Source: Actinomycetes bacterium (GTDB lineage: Bacteria > Actinomycetota > Actinomycetes > Mycobacteriales > Mycobacteriaceae). From it: a stretch of DNA of 64,000 nucleotides. Below, piece after piece: positions 8,051 through 17,479 of the stretch. Under the pieces are notes generated by a model. It did not search any database. It saw only the letters and a program-made list of their open reading frames with translations, and had not been told where the DNA came from. Both the position numbers and the translations under genes were made by a program. The stretch covers positions 1-64,000 of the forward strand of contig JAEZZR010000008.1 of the NCBI GenBank assembly GCA_023418505.1, written 5' to 3'. The first letter of the stretch is position 1; every line of letters starts with the position of its first letter.

Positions 8051-8955
8051 GCGTTTTCCTCGCTTTTCTCCACCATCGTGCCGATGCCGCCTGCGGTAAG
8101 TAGCTCTAAAATTACTGAATGTGCTTGGCGCCCGTCGATAACATGCGCTGCGCGTACTCCATTGTCTACCGCGTGGACGCAGGATTCCATTTTCGGAATC
8201 ATTCCGGCGTCTAGGTTGGGCAGAATATTTCGGAGCTTGTCGACGTCAATCCGCGATACCAACGAGCTTTTATCTGGCCAGTTGGTGTACAGCCCTTCGA
8301 CGTTGGTGAGGATCACTAGCCGCTCCGCACCAATCGCTGCTGCCAGGGCACCCGCAGCCGTATCGGCGTTGATGTTAAAGACTTCTCCAGTGTCTTCAAT
8401 ACCTGGGGCAATCGTAGAGACAACCGGGATCCGCCCGGCATCAATCAGATCCAACAGTGATTCGGCGTTGACTTCCACGATGTCGCCGACCGCGCCAATA
8501 TCGGTGAGCTGGCCACCGACAGAGACCAATCGCTTCTGCGCCCGGAACAACCCAGCATCTTCACCCGAGGTACCCACGGCAAACGAGCCATAGTGGTTGA
8601 TCATATTGACCAATTCACGGCCTACCTGGCCGAACAACACCATGCGCACAATGTCCATCACTTCCGGAGTTGTCACCCGGAAGCCACCTTTGAATGTGCC
8701 TTCGATATTCAGCTTCTTTAGCATCGCTGAAATCTGCGGGCCGCCACCGTGCACCACCACTGGCTTGATGCCCACCGTGCGCAGCAGAACCATGTCCTGG
8801 GCGAATGCGCGCTTCAGATTGTCATCCACCATGGCGTTGCCACCGTATTTCACCACCACAATCTTGTCGCGGTGATGCTGCAGCCACGGCAGAGCCTCGG
8901 CAAGCACATGTGCCCGCTGTTCGGGCGATAAATCAGAAGTTAATTCATGAACCAT
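8047..8955 (-). CDS. argB: acetylglutamate kinase
   Basis: Phosphorylates N-acetylglutamate; in actinobacteria this is commonly the arginine feedback-inhibited step. The start is set at 8955 (MVHELTSDLS...), giving 302 residues, the usual length; the open frame runs on upstream but that part reads as antisense to argJ and is not protein-like. KYGGNAM near the N-terminus and VVVHGGGPQI form the nucleotide and substrate glycine loops. AGATGGAA lies upstream of the ATG. Its stop overlaps the argD start. Confidence 0.96.
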   Translation of the reverse strand: MVHELTSDLSPEQRAHVLAEALPWLQHHRDKIVVVKYGGNAMVDDNLKRAFAQDMVLLRTVGIKPVVVHGGGPQISAMLKKLNIEGTFKGGFRVTTPEVMDIVRMVLFGQVGRELVNMINHYGSFAVGTSGEDAGLFRAQKRLVSVGGQLTDIGAVGDIVEVNAESLLDLIDAGRIPVVSTIAPGIEDTGEVFNINADTAAGALAAAIGAERLVILTNVEGLYTNWPDKSSLVSRIDVDKLRNILPNLDAGMIPKMESCVHAVDNGVRAAHVIDGRQAHSVILELLTAGGIGTMVEKSEENA

Positions 8956-9001
8956 GGGTTTCCATCTGCCTCTTTGCTGCGAAATTTGCTCGGGAAAATT
9001 T

Positions 9002-10246
9002 TTAAGTGGAGTACGCCGAATTGATCTCAACATAATCGTGCGACAAATCCGTCGTACGCACCGTGGCCTCTTCCAGATTTCCGGTACCGAGATCCACTTC
9101 CACCGCAATATCACTGCCGCTGAGATCCACGTCGCGAGCATCCGGCGTACCACCGGTATCCCGGCAGACCACATGACCGTTAAACGCCACCGTAATGTGT
9201 TCCGGATCCATCTCGACGGGAGCCATCCCCACCGCGGCAAGCACACGTCCCCAGTTTGGATCCGAGCCAAACATCGCGCATTTGAACAGGTTGTCGCGAC
9301 CAATAATCCGTGCCGCTTCGAGAGCTTGCTCCGCACCACCTGTGCCACGCACGGTGATAGAGACGCGCTTGGTCACGCCCTCGGCATCGGATTGCATTTG
9401 ACGCGCGATGGAATCGCACACCGCCAACACCGCACTGTTGAGCTCTTCTTGCGACGGGGTTGTTCCGCTGGCTCCCGACGCCATTAGCAACACAGTGTCA
9501 TTAGTAGAGGTGGAACCATCGATATCCAAGCGATTGAAAGTCACTTCGCTGGCTTGGGCGATCGCCTCGTGCGCCATCTCCGCAGTGATATCTGCATCCG
9601 TGGTGATGATTCCCAGCATGGTAGCTAACGACGGGCTGATCATCCCGACGCCCTTGCCCATCGCGCCCACCGTGAATCCATCACCTTCGAAGATGGCTTC
9701 TTTGGCCACGAGGTCGGTGGTCATGATGGCCGTAGCTGCTGCGGTAGCGTGTTCGGCGGTAGTGCCAGTCTGCGAAACAATCTGGTCGATGCCATCAGCG
9801 ATGATTTGCATTGGCAGCCGATCGCCAATCAGACCAGTAGAACAGACTGCGATATCTGTAGGTGCCACATCAAGCAGCTGTGCGAGTTGTTCACATTCCG
9901 CAAGAGCATCGTTGATACCTGGCTGGCCATTGCACGCATTCGCATTACCGGAGTTCAACAGCACGGCGCTGATTTGGCCGTCGGCAAGGTGCTGCTTCGT
10001 GACCGTCACTGGAGCAGCTTGGACTCGGTTGCGGGTAAAGACTGCCGCTGCAGTCTGCTTCGGGCCTTGATTTAATACGAGAGCAAGATCTGGTTTGCCC
10101 GAGGCTTTAATCCCCGCCACGATGCCGGCAGCACTAAAACCTGCTGGCGCACACACGCCACCGCCGCCACCAGTGCTGGCACCGCGGCCAACCGTGACAG
10201 CACCCTCTTTTTCCGTAGCTTCGCTATGAGCTTTATTCGGCTGCAT
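9002..10246 (-). CDS. argJ: bifunctional ornithine acetyltransferase / N-acetylglutamate synthase
   Basis: Recycles the acetyl group from acetylornithine to glutamate and can also make N-acetylglutamate from acetyl-CoA. The 414-residue precursor self-cleaves; the cleavage site is in LATMLGI, with Thr209 as expected nucleophile of the beta chain. Oxyanion residues are in CSTGLIG near 135-141. The N-terminus has a ~30-residue Gly-rich lead before APAGFSAAG. A strong AGGAGG lies 8 nt before the ATG. Confidence 0.96.
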   Translation of the reverse strand: MQPNKAHSEATEKEGAVTVGRGASTGGGGGVCAPAGFSAAGIVAGIKASGKPDLALVLNQGPKQTAAAVFTRNRVQAAPVTVTKQHLADGQISAVLLNSGNANACNGQPGINDALAECEQLAQLLDVAPTDIAVCSTGLIGDRLPMQIIADGIDQIVSQTGTTAEHATAAATAIMTTDLVAKEAIFEGDGFTVGAMGKGVGMISPSLATMLGIITTDADITAEMAHEAIAQASEVTFNRLDIDGSTSTNDTVLLMASGASGTTPSQEELNSAVLAVCDSIARQMQSDAEGVTKRVSITVRGTGGAEQALEAARIIGRDNLFKCAMFGSDPNWGRVLAAVGMAPVEMDPEHITVAFNGHVVCRDTGGTPDARDVDLSGSDIAVEVDLGTGNLEEATVRTTDLSHDYVEINSAYST

Positions 10247-10306
10247 CGGTGTTCCTCCTGGTGGATAGTTGATTCGGGGGCTAGCTAATTAGGGGATTAA
10301 CTTGTT

Positions 10307-11389
10307 CTACGGAGCTACGCCAACCAGTGGCAAGCCTGCAGTTTCCTCCACGCAGCGAATAATATTCAGACATTGCACTGCAGCACCGGCAGTACCTTTA
10401 GTCAGATTGTCGATCGCTGCGGTGATTAGCAGCAGCCCAGCTTGGGCATCGACCTCTACTTGCAGTTGCACCATATTGGCACCGACGACGGAAGCAGTCT
10501 GCGGCTGTTGCCCGTCGGCAAGCACGTGAACGAAAGGTTCTTCAGCGTAGGCATGCCGGTAGGCGTCGCGGGCTTGTGCCGAGGTGAGATTCGGATCCGC
10601 CAGTGGAGCTGTCACCGTAGTAAGGATGCCGCGCGCCGTTGGCGCGAGCACCGGAGTGAAGCTAACCGTGAAATCTTTGCCGTCGCCCAAGGGCGAAAGA
10701 TTCTGAATAAATTCCGCCAGATGACGGTGTTTACCAGCAGTGTTATAGGCCTTGATATTTCCCATCACTTCAGAGCCCAGCAGTGAAACTGCAGGCTTCT
10801 TCCCCGCTCCCGAAGTACCAGAGATAGAAACCACGTTCAGCTTCGGCTCGATCAAACCTGCTGCTAGAGCTGGTGCGATGGCAATGGAGCCGCCGGTTGG
10901 GAAACATCCCGGCACGGCAATGCGTGTGGTCTGAGCAATGGCTTCGCGGGACTGCAGTGGCTGCATTTCCCCTGCTTGCAGTAACTCTGGCAGACCGTAA
11001 ACCCAGGTGCCTTGGTGTTCGGTGCCATAAAAGTGCTGCCAGGCTGCGGCGTCTTTCAGCCGAAAGTCTGCACCACAATCGATGATGATGGTGCTTTCCG
11101 GTAGCTGCTGAGCAATCTCTGCTGAATGTCCATGTGGCAACGCCAGGAAAACAGCGTCGTGGCCACGCAGCGTCTCGGCTGAGGTTTCCTGGATCTGGCG
11201 CTCAGCTAGAGGCGTAAGGTGTGGCATCAGTTCTGCCACGGAAGCTCCGGCATTAGAACCACCGGTTAAAGCACCGATGGAAAGCTTGCCGGACTGATAA
11301 TCCGGATGAGCCAACAGCAGACGCAGGATCTCGGATCCGGCGTATCCGGTGGCTCCAGCAACAGCTACGGAAAAAGTCATAGCTTGCAT
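10307..11389 (-). CDS. argC: N-acetyl-gamma-glutamyl-phosphate reductase
   Basis: NADPH-dependent reduction of acetylglutamyl phosphate. The Rossmann motif GATGYAGSE is near residue 13, and the catalytic cysteine sits in PGCFPTG (near 160). The 360 residues match the family. Two in-frame ATGs exist (11389 and 11380); the first is preferred because AGGG lies 4-5 nt upstream, but the second gives the more usual N-terminus. It is the first gene of the cluster, behind an ArgR-like operator that overlaps the pheT stop. Confidence 0.95.
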   Translation of the reverse strand: MQAMTFSVAVAGATGYAGSEILRLLLAHPDYQSGKLSIGALTGGSNAGASVAELMPHLTPLAERQIQETSAETLRGHDAVFLALPHGHSAEIAQQLPESTIIIDCGADFRLKDAAAWQHFYGTEHQGTWVYGLPELLQAGEMQPLQSREAIAQTTRIAVPGCFPTGGSIAIAPALAAGLIEPKLNVVSISGTSGAGKKPAVSLLGSEVMGNIKAYNTAGKHRHLAEFIQNLSPLGDGKDFTVSFTPVLAPTARGILTTVTAPLADPNLTSAQARDAYRHAYAEEPFVHVLADGQQPQTASVVGANMVQLQVEVDAQAGLLLITAAIDNLTKGTAGAAVQCLNIIRCVEETAGLPLVGVAP

Positions 11390-11416
11390 TCAACCCTACT
11401 ATTCAGTTGAATGCAA
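11384..11416. repeat. 11-bp perfect inverted repeat over the argC start
   Basis: TTGCATTCAAC (11384-11394) and GTTGAATGCAA (11406-11416) are perfect inverted arms around an 11-nt centre. The left arm contains the argC ATG at 11387-11389. In RNA this would sequester the start codon; in DNA it adds ATTCA/TGAAT half sites of the type ArgR binds. Confidence 0.8.
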
Positions 11417-11424
11417 AATATTCA
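11408..11424. promoter_or_regulatory. ArgR operator (ARG box) of the arg cluster
   Basis: TGAATGCAAAATATTCA is a 17-bp element with outer half sites TGAAT/ATTCA, matching the ARG box style of actinobacteria. It lies 19-35 nt upstream of the argC ATG, where a -35 would be, and overlaps the pheT stop codon. ArgR is encoded in the same cluster, so arginine-dependent repression of the whole unit is expected. Confidence 0.65.
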
Positions 11425-13923
11425 CCGGAGTTCGGCTCCATGGCGCTGCTTAGCAAGTTCGATTGCCTGCAAGCGTGCTTCCGAAGCTTCCTCTTCCGTC
11501 AAAGTGCGATCGAGTGCACGGAAGCGCAGCGAGAAGGTCAGCGAACGACGCTCCTCGCCGAGTGCTTCCGAACGGTAGACGTCGAAAATGCGAATCGATT
11601 CCAGCAACTCGCCAGCGCCTTCACGCAGCGTGGCTTCGACATCGGCTGCTGCCACTTGGTTCGAAACCACAACAGCAACATCCTGGTGTACAGCCGGGAA
11701 TGGGCTGAGCACTGGTGCCGGCAGATTCTCCTGGTACGGCATCGCGTCCAGATCCAACTCCATCGCGCAGGTGCGCTCTGGCAGTCCCAGCTGCTTGCAT
11801 ACCTGTGGATGCAACTCGCCAGCGTGGCCAACTACTACTCCGTCGATGGAGAATTCAGCGCAGCGTCCTGGGTGCCATGGCAAGTACTCCACGCCACGCA
11901 CGGTGAGTTCAACACCAGCGGCGCGGGCGACTACATGTGCCGCTTCGATAGCGTCGACAGCTTCGAAGTTCCGACCCGCACTCCACGGGGTTACCAGTTC
12001 CTTCAAACCGGTTGCCACCACGGCTACATGCAGTGGCTGCTGTGGCAAGGAATCCTTCACCGCAGTTAATTCTTCGGCTGCTGGCAGGCCAGCTACCGAT
12101 GGCATCGGCGAGAATCCATCCCCGTGAGCGAATGCCACTTGTGCCACACCGTAGAGCGAAATATCCACTTGACCGCGGGCAACATTGCGCTTCAAAGAAT
12201 CCAACATCGCTGGCAGTAAGGTTGTACCCAGCTGTGCTGCCTGTGATTCCAAAGGATTAATGATCTTTACCGTCTGGCGACGCGGATCATCTTTGGCCAA
12301 TCCCCACTGATCGAAAACCTCATTAGAGGTAAACGGCGTTGGGATGATCTCTAGGTAACCGGCATGTGCCAAGGCATGTCCAACCTGACGACGACGCAAC
12401 TGCCGTGCCGACAAACCATGGCCTGCTGGTGCTACTGGCAGGATGCTTGGAATGTCCTCCAAGCCCTCCAGGCGCAAAACCTCTTCGACTAGGTCTGCTG
12501 GCATGGTCAAATCTGGCCGCCAGGTTGGTGGGGTTACTAGTAGCTGCGCGCGATCCTCTGCATTACGTTCTACTTGGCAGCCCACCTCTTCCAGGCGAGC
12601 AATAACGGTCTCTTCGGCATAATCCACACCAGCAACTTCGCCTGGGCGATGCACCGACATAGCAATTGGCTTCGGCTGCGCTACCTCACCGATCACGGTA
12701 CGAGAACCACTTACCTGGCCACCGGCGATCTGCTGCAACAACTGGCAGGCAAGTTCTAGAGCCGGTTCCACCAAAGCCGGATCGACGCCACGCTCGAAAC
12801 GTCGAGAAGCTTCCGAGGAGATCTTGTGGCGACGTCCGGTGCGGAACACGCGCAACGGCGACCACTGAGCTGCTTCGAAAACCACGTCTACGGTGGAATC
12901 GCTAATCTCGCTGGTCGAGCCACCCATAACGCCAGCCAGAGACTGCACGCCGTTGTCGTCGCAGATCACCACATCTTCCGGATCAAGGGTACGTTCTACG
13001 TGATCCAAGGTGGTGAGCTTCTCACCCTGACGGGCACTGCGCACTACCAGCGAACCCGCAATCGCCGACGCATCGAACGCGTGCATCGGCTGGCCAGTCA
13101 GCAGCATCACGTAGTTCGTAATATCGGTAGGCACGTTTACTGGGCGCTGACCAGCCAACATCAACCGACGGCGCATCCAGAATGGCGTCTTGGCTTCCGG
13201 ATCAATGCCGGTTACAGTGCGCAGACCGAAGCGCGCGCACTCGGCGTCATCGTGGACGTCAACGTTCAGCGCCGCGCCGGCGGTTTCTGAAGCAGCAGTC
13301 TCGGCCGCAACCTCCGCTACCGGATCCACAAATGGCAGATCGAAAGCGGAACAGATTTCGCGGCCTAAACCGCGCAAGCTGAGTGCGTAGCCACGGTCTG
13401 GGGTGATGTTGACCTCGAAGATTTCGTCGTCAAGCCCCAAAAATTCGCGCGCATCTTCTCCTGGTGCCCCAGCATCGGAACCCAGCGTCAAAATGCCGGC
13501 GGCCGAATCGGTCAGACCAAGCTCTGCTTCAGAGCAAATCATGCCTTCGGATACCTTGCCGTAGGTCTTACGTGCAGAAATCGCGAAGTTTCCAGGCAGA
13601 ACCGTACCGGGAAGTGCAACGACCACGGTATCGCCCACCGCAAAATTGCGCGCACCACAAATGATGTTCTGCAATTCGCCGGAACCATTCGCATCGCCCA
13701 CGTTGACCTGACAGTAACGGATGGGCTTTTTAAATTCGGTGAGCTCTTCGATGGCTTCGACCCGGCCGAACACAAGCGGACCGGTGGTTTCTGGCACCGG
13801 CTCGTGGCCTTCAGTTTCGAAGCCTACGGATACGAAACCATCATCCAACTGCGCTGGGGTTACAGACCAACCTGGGGTACCTGCGGCAACAACGTCGGTG
13901 ATCCACGACTGAGGAACAAACAC
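11422..13923 (-). CDS. pheT: phenylalanyl-tRNA synthetase beta subunit
   Basis: Beta chain of the heterotetrameric enzyme that charges tRNA-Phe. The 833 residues have the expected order: an EMAP/tRNA-binding domain at about 40-155, B3/B4 domain around 210-380 (editing), B5 domain around 405-480, a synthetase-like core, and a ferredoxin-fold anticodon-binding domain ending near 830 with LSPFPAVHQDVAVVV. It is 30 nt downstream of pheS. The stop codon lies within the ArgR operator that controls argC. Confidence 0.97.
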   Translation of the reverse strand: MFVPQSWITDVVAAGTPGWSVTPAQLDDGFVSVGFETEGHEPVPETTGPLVFGRVEAIEELTEFKKPIRYCQVNVGDANGSGELQNIICGARNFAVGDTVVVALPGTVLPGNFAISARKTYGKVSEGMICSEAELGLTDSAAGILTLGSDAGAPGEDAREFLGLDDEIFEVNITPDRGYALSLRGLGREICSAFDLPFVDPVAEVAAETAASETAGAALNVDVHDDAECARFGLRTVTGIDPEAKTPFWMRRRLMLAGQRPVNVPTDITNYVMLLTGQPMHAFDASAIAGSLVVRSARQGEKLTTLDHVERTLDPEDVVICDDNGVQSLAGVMGGSTSEISDSTVDVVFEAAQWSPLRVFRTGRRHKISSEASRRFERGVDPALVEPALELACQLLQQIAGGQVSGSRTVIGEVAQPKPIAMSVHRPGEVAGVDYAEETVIARLEEVGCQVERNAEDRAQLLVTPPTWRPDLTMPADLVEEVLRLEGLEDIPSILPVAPAGHGLSARQLRRRQVGHALAHAGYLEIIPTPFTSNEVFDQWGLAKDDPRRQTVKIINPLESQAAQLGTTLLPAMLDSLKRNVARGQVDISLYGVAQVAFAHGDGFSPMPSVAGLPAAEELTAVKDSLPQQPLHVAVVATGLKELVTPWSAGRNFEAVDAIEAAHVVARAAGVELTVRGVEYLPWHPGRCAEFSIDGVVVGHAGELHPQVCKQLGLPERTCAMELDLDAMPYQENLPAPVLSPFPAVHQDVAVVVSNQVAAADVEATLREGAGELLESIRIFDVYRSEALGEERRSLTFSLRFRALDRTLTEEEASEARLQAIELAKQRHGAELR

Positions 13924-13953
13924 AACAGACTCCTAAATAAGTTTGAAAGACGA

Positions 13954-14997
13954 TTAACCGCGGATACCGAAAGGCTGGGTGAAGCGAACGTCGCCCTCCA
14001 CCATGTCGCGCATATCGGAAAGGCCGTTACGGAACTGCAGGGTGCGCTCCAAGCCCATGCCAAAAGCAAAGCCGGAGTATTCCTCTGGGTCAATGCCACA
14101 GGCGCGCAGCACATTTGGGTTGACCATGCCGCAACCGCCCCATTCGATCCAGCCAGCGCCGCCCTTCTTATTTGGGAACCAGACGTCTACTTCTGCTGAT
14201 GGTTCGGTAAACGGGAAGTAGTTCGCACGCATGCGGGTTTTGGTCTCTGGCCCAAATAGTGCCTTGGCCATGTGATCCAAGGTGCCGCGCAGGTGCCCCA
14301 TCGTCAGGCCTTTATCCACCGCTAGGCCTTCTACCTGGTGGAACACTGGGGTGTGGGTGGCGTCGAGCTCGTCAGTACGGAAGGTACGGCCTGGGCAAAT
14401 TACATAGATCGGCAGCTGCCGTTCCTGCATCGTGCGGATCTGCACCGGCGACGTATGGGTACGCAGCACCTGCTTCGACCCTTCAGGTGCCACATGGAAC
14501 GTATCCTGCAACGTACGCGCAGGGTGATCGGGCAGGAAGTTCAGCGCATCGAAATTAAAGTACTCCGCTTCAACTTCCGGGCCTTCAGCAATCTCCCACC
14601 CCATGCCAACGAAAATATCGCCGATCTGCTCACTGAGGATCGTAATTGGGTGCATGCCACCCCGCTGCGACCGCACGGCAGAAACAGTAACGTCGATTTT
14701 CTCTGCTGCTAGACGACGTTTATTCTCTTCTTCTTCCAAAATCGCAAGGCGTTGGCCGTAGGCTTTTTCGACCTTGCCACGTGCCATATTCACGCGCCGG
14801 CCAGCATCTTTACGATCTTGCTTTGGAATCGAGCCCAACGCACGACGTGCTTGTGGAATCGGAGCCTCATCACCAAGGTGGCTACGGCGAGCTTCAGTGA
14901 GCTCCGCCAGGGTGGTGGCTGCTTCAAATGCAGCTACAGCGTTGTCGGCAGCTTGCGCTAACGCTTGTTCTGTTAACTGCTCCGATATATCCGTCAC
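13954..14997 (-). CDS. pheS: phenylalanyl-tRNA synthetase alpha subunit
   Basis: Catalytic alpha chain, 347 residues, class II fold. An N-terminal coiled-coil arm (about 1-90) is followed by the catalytic domain with the motif-2 region TSPVQIRTM...RTFRTDELDATHTPVFHQVEGL and the C-terminal GMGLERTLQFRNGLSDMRD motif 3. The start is GTG. No T-box-like leader is apparent in the 77-nt gap; a small hairpin ACCGT/ACGGT is present there. It pairs with pheT just downstream. Confidence 0.97.
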   Translation of the reverse strand: MTDISEQLTEQALAQAADNAVAAFEAATTLAELTEARRSHLGDEAPIPQARRALGSIPKQDRKDAGRRVNMARGKVEKAYGQRLAILEEEENKRRLAAEKIDVTVSAVRSQRGGMHPITILSEQIGDIFVGMGWEIAEGPEVEAEYFNFDALNFLPDHPARTLQDTFHVAPEGSKQVLRTHTSPVQIRTMQERQLPIYVICPGRTFRTDELDATHTPVFHQVEGLAVDKGLTMGHLRGTLDHMAKALFGPETKTRMRANYFPFTEPSAEVDVWFPNKKGGAGWIEWGGCGMVNPNVLRACGIDPEEYSGFAFGMGLERTLQFRNGLSDMRDMVEGDVRFTQPFGIRG

Positions 14998-15074
14998 TGT
15001 TGTCCCAATCTAGAAAGAAGAATTGAAGAATTGTTAGAAGATTATTTACCGTTTTACGGTCTCATACGTTGGAC

Positions 15075-15971
15075 TCATACGTTACTGCATGAGCCGGATT
15101 TACCGCGTGCGGTCTCCCACAAGCAAATAGCGGCAGCGGTAGCCAGGTTCAACGATTCGGCGGTGCCCACAATCGGAATCGAGACGCGCACCGCATCCAG
15201 CTGTTGCTCTTCGACCGCCTGCAAGACTTCCTCAGTTAAACCATGGGCTTCATTGCCGAACACCCAGGCCACTGGTTTCGCTGGTAACTCCTGATACGAC
15301 AGGGAAACCGAACCATCCAACGTCGTAAGCAAGGCAGTAATCTCGGCACCAGCCAACTGGCTGAACACCGCGCGGAAGTCTGGATCTCGTGCCACGGGCA
15401 CGCCAAAGATCGAACCAGCGGAAGAGCGCACCACTTTCGCGCCCACCGGATCGACACTATCGCCGGTAAACACCACTCCAGCAGCACCCAAGGCGTCGGT
15501 CAGCCGAATCAATGTGCCGGCATTGCCCGGATCCTGACAATCAACTGCCACCACCACCGGACGCGCTGGCGAAGAATTAGCTAGCACGCTAGCGACGTCG
15601 TTAAGCACTACGGCTGTATCACACACGGCGAACAAACCCGTGGAAGTGACGGTATCGGCCAAGGCGCTAACGGCGGATTCGTCGATGAGATTTAGCTCGA
15701 GAGCACCGTGCGAACCCTCAGTCACAGCATCACCCGTGCCACTAGCCGCCACTTCCAACTGCGCGCGATACTGCTGCCATGCCAGCTCCGTGGCAAAGAT
15801 CTGCCGCACCGCACCGCTGCGCACGGCAGCTTCTACCGAGTTAATGCCCTCTGCGAGGAAAGTACCAGTCTTCTTACGCGCGCGAGCCCGATGCAGCTTA
15901 GATGCAGCAACGACCCGCGGTGTCTTCGCAGTGAAAACACCAGCGGGTCGAAAAAGATTCTGCTCAACCAT
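15075..15971 (-). CDS. TrmH/SpoU-family RNA 2'-O-methyltransferase
   Basis: A 298-residue SPOUT methyltransferase. An N-terminal substrate-binding domain (about 20-110, with GTFLAEGINSV) precedes the knotted SAM domain with motif 1 DPGNAGTLIR, motif 2 VFGNEAHGL and motif 3 IPIVGTAESLNLATAAAI. It is expected to methylate ribose in rRNA or tRNA; the target cannot be read from sequence. The location between rplT and pheS is common in actinobacteria. A 13-nt-period direct repeat (CTCATACGTT at 15061 and 15074) spans the stop codon. Confidence 0.92.
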   Translation of the reverse strand: MVEQNLFRPAGVFTAKTPRVVAASKLHRARARKKTGTFLAEGINSVEAAVRSGAVRQIFATELAWQQYRAQLEVAASGTGDAVTEGSHGALELNLIDESAVSALADTVTSTGLFAVCDTAVVLNDVASVLANSSPARPVVVAVDCQDPGNAGTLIRLTDALGAAGVVFTGDSVDPVGAKVVRSSAGSIFGVPVARDPDFRAVFSQLAGAEITALLTTLDGSVSLSYQELPAKPVAWVFGNEAHGLTEEVLQAVEEQQLDAVRVSIPIVGTAESLNLATAAAICLWETARGKSGSCSNV

Positions 15972-16010
15972 AAATCAGCTGTAAAAACTAGCTAGAAAAT
16001 TGTGGAGTGT

Positions 16011-16391
16011 TTACGCAGCTGGAGCGTTAACATCCTCTGGCAGAGCGTTCTTTGCAGCCTGTACCAAAGCAGCGAATGCAGCCTGGTCAGATACAGCCAA
16101 CTCAGCCAGGTTCTTGCGGTCCACCTCGATGCCTGCAGCGTGCAGACCCTGGATGAAGCGGTTGTAGGTCATACCTTCTGCGCGTGCAGCAGCGTTAATA
16201 CGCTGGATCCACAAACGGCGGAACTGACCCTTGCGAGCGCGACGATCGCGGAACTCGTAGGTCTTGGAGTGGAGCATCTGCTCCTTCGCCTTGCGGTACA
16301 GGCGGGAGCGCTGGCCACGGTAACCCTTAGCGGAGTTGAGTACTTCGCGACGCTTCTTCTTGGCATTAACCGAACGCTTTACACGTGCCAC
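16011..16391 (-). CDS. rplT: 50S ribosomal protein L20
   Basis: Early-assembly 23S rRNA-binding protein, 126 residues, basic, with the typical start MARVKRSVNAKKKRREVL and the conserved RLYRKAKEQ and INAAAR blocks. It follows rpmI by 48 nt in the standard infC-rpmI-rplT order. No L20-binding autoregulatory leader was recognised in front of it. Confidence 0.98.
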   Translation of the reverse strand: MARVKRSVNAKKKRREVLNSAKGYRGQRSRLYRKAKEQMLHSKTYEFRDRRARKGQFRRLWIQRINAAARAEGMTYNRFIQGLHAAGIEVDRKNLAELAVSDQAAFAALVQAAKNALPEDVNAPAA

Positions 16392-16439
16392 GGTGATACC
16401 TTCCTTAAAATATTTGAAACTTGAATTGTGTTAAAAGAA

Positions 16440-16634
16440 TTAAGCCTTGCCCAGGAGGCGCTTCACGCGCTTCTGATCAGCCTTGGCAACATCCACGGTG
16501 CCCTTCAGGCGACGGGTACGGGTGGAAGGCTTACCTTCCAACAGGTGGCGGCGGTTAGCCTGTTCGCGGCGCAACCGACCTTTGCCGGTAACCTTGATGC
16601 GCTTAGCGGTGCCCTTGTGGGTCTTCTGCTTCAT
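16440..16634 (-). CDS. rpmI: 50S ribosomal protein L35
   Basis: 64-residue basic protein with the family's MKQKTHKGTAKRIKVTGKG start and a C-terminal VKRLLGKA. It lies 15 nt after infC, so it is in the same transcript, and 48 nt before rplT. Confidence 0.98.
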   Translation of the reverse strand: MKQKTHKGTAKRIKVTGKGRLRREQANRRHLLEGKPSTRTRRLKGTVDVAKADQKRVKRLLGKA

Positions 16635-16649
16635 AATTAATCAACAACC

Positions 16650-17174
<525 letters not shown>

Positions 17175-17413
17175 GTGGCCTCCTAGGTCGATTTTCAACA
17201 ATCTCTCAACTCGAACCGCCAACTGCGGCGAGGAGAAAACCTAGGATCATAGGCGACCGCGAATCCAAGCTGCATCACAGCCCTGGCAATCGCGACCTCA
17301 TACCTTTTACAAAGTGTTCAACCCTGGCGCCTAAAATCAGCTCCTGAGGGTGGGATCCTGTTAATTGGTTCCTCTTCGCTGCTCGGGGCTTTAAATAAAC
17401 CCCGGCGGTTGCT
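17175..17413 (-). other. infC 5' leader
   Basis: If the promoter at 17420-17448 is right, the infC mRNA has a leader of about 240 nt. It contains an early hairpin CGGGG/CCCCG around TTTATTTAAAG (near 17380-17403) and several GC-rich segments. No known leader family is recognised and no clear terminator/antiterminator pair is seen. Confidence 0.45.
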
Positions 17414-17419
17414 GAAAGG

Positions 17420-17448
17420 ACTTTAGCATGTAGCCGGGGGATTTCCAA
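17420..17448 (-). promoter_or_regulatory. infC-rpmI-rplT promoter
   Basis: On the minus strand: TTGGAA (17443-17448), 17-nt spacer, TAAAGT (17420-17425). The expected transcription start is near 17413. The -35 box lies on top of the possible -35 of the divergent FAD oxidase gene. Confidence 0.55.
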
Positions 17449-17471
17449 CTTATCCCTATGGTTCCTACACT
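17443..17471 (+). promoter_or_regulatory. promoter of the FAD-linked oxidase gene
   Basis: On the plus strand: TTCCAA (17443-17448), 17-nt spacer, TACACT (17466-17471), then 8 nt to the GTG at 17480. The spacing suggests a leaderless mRNA. The -35 occupies the same six base pairs as the infC -35 on the other strand. Confidence 0.4.
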
Positions 17472-17479
17472 TAAGCTTC

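Noticed and set aside
7583..8593. 336-codon plus-strand frame across argD/argB
   Set aside because: Antisense to two certain genes; its translation has no recognisable domain.
8956..9348. Long N-terminal extension of argB
   Set aside because: The extra 131 residues overlap argJ in another frame and are Trp/Arg-rich without similarity to kinases; MVHEL at 8955 gives the family length.
14998..15074. T-box or attenuator before pheS
   Set aside because: The gap is only 77 nt with a 5-bp hairpin; there is no specifier loop, T-box sequence or Phe-rich leader peptide.
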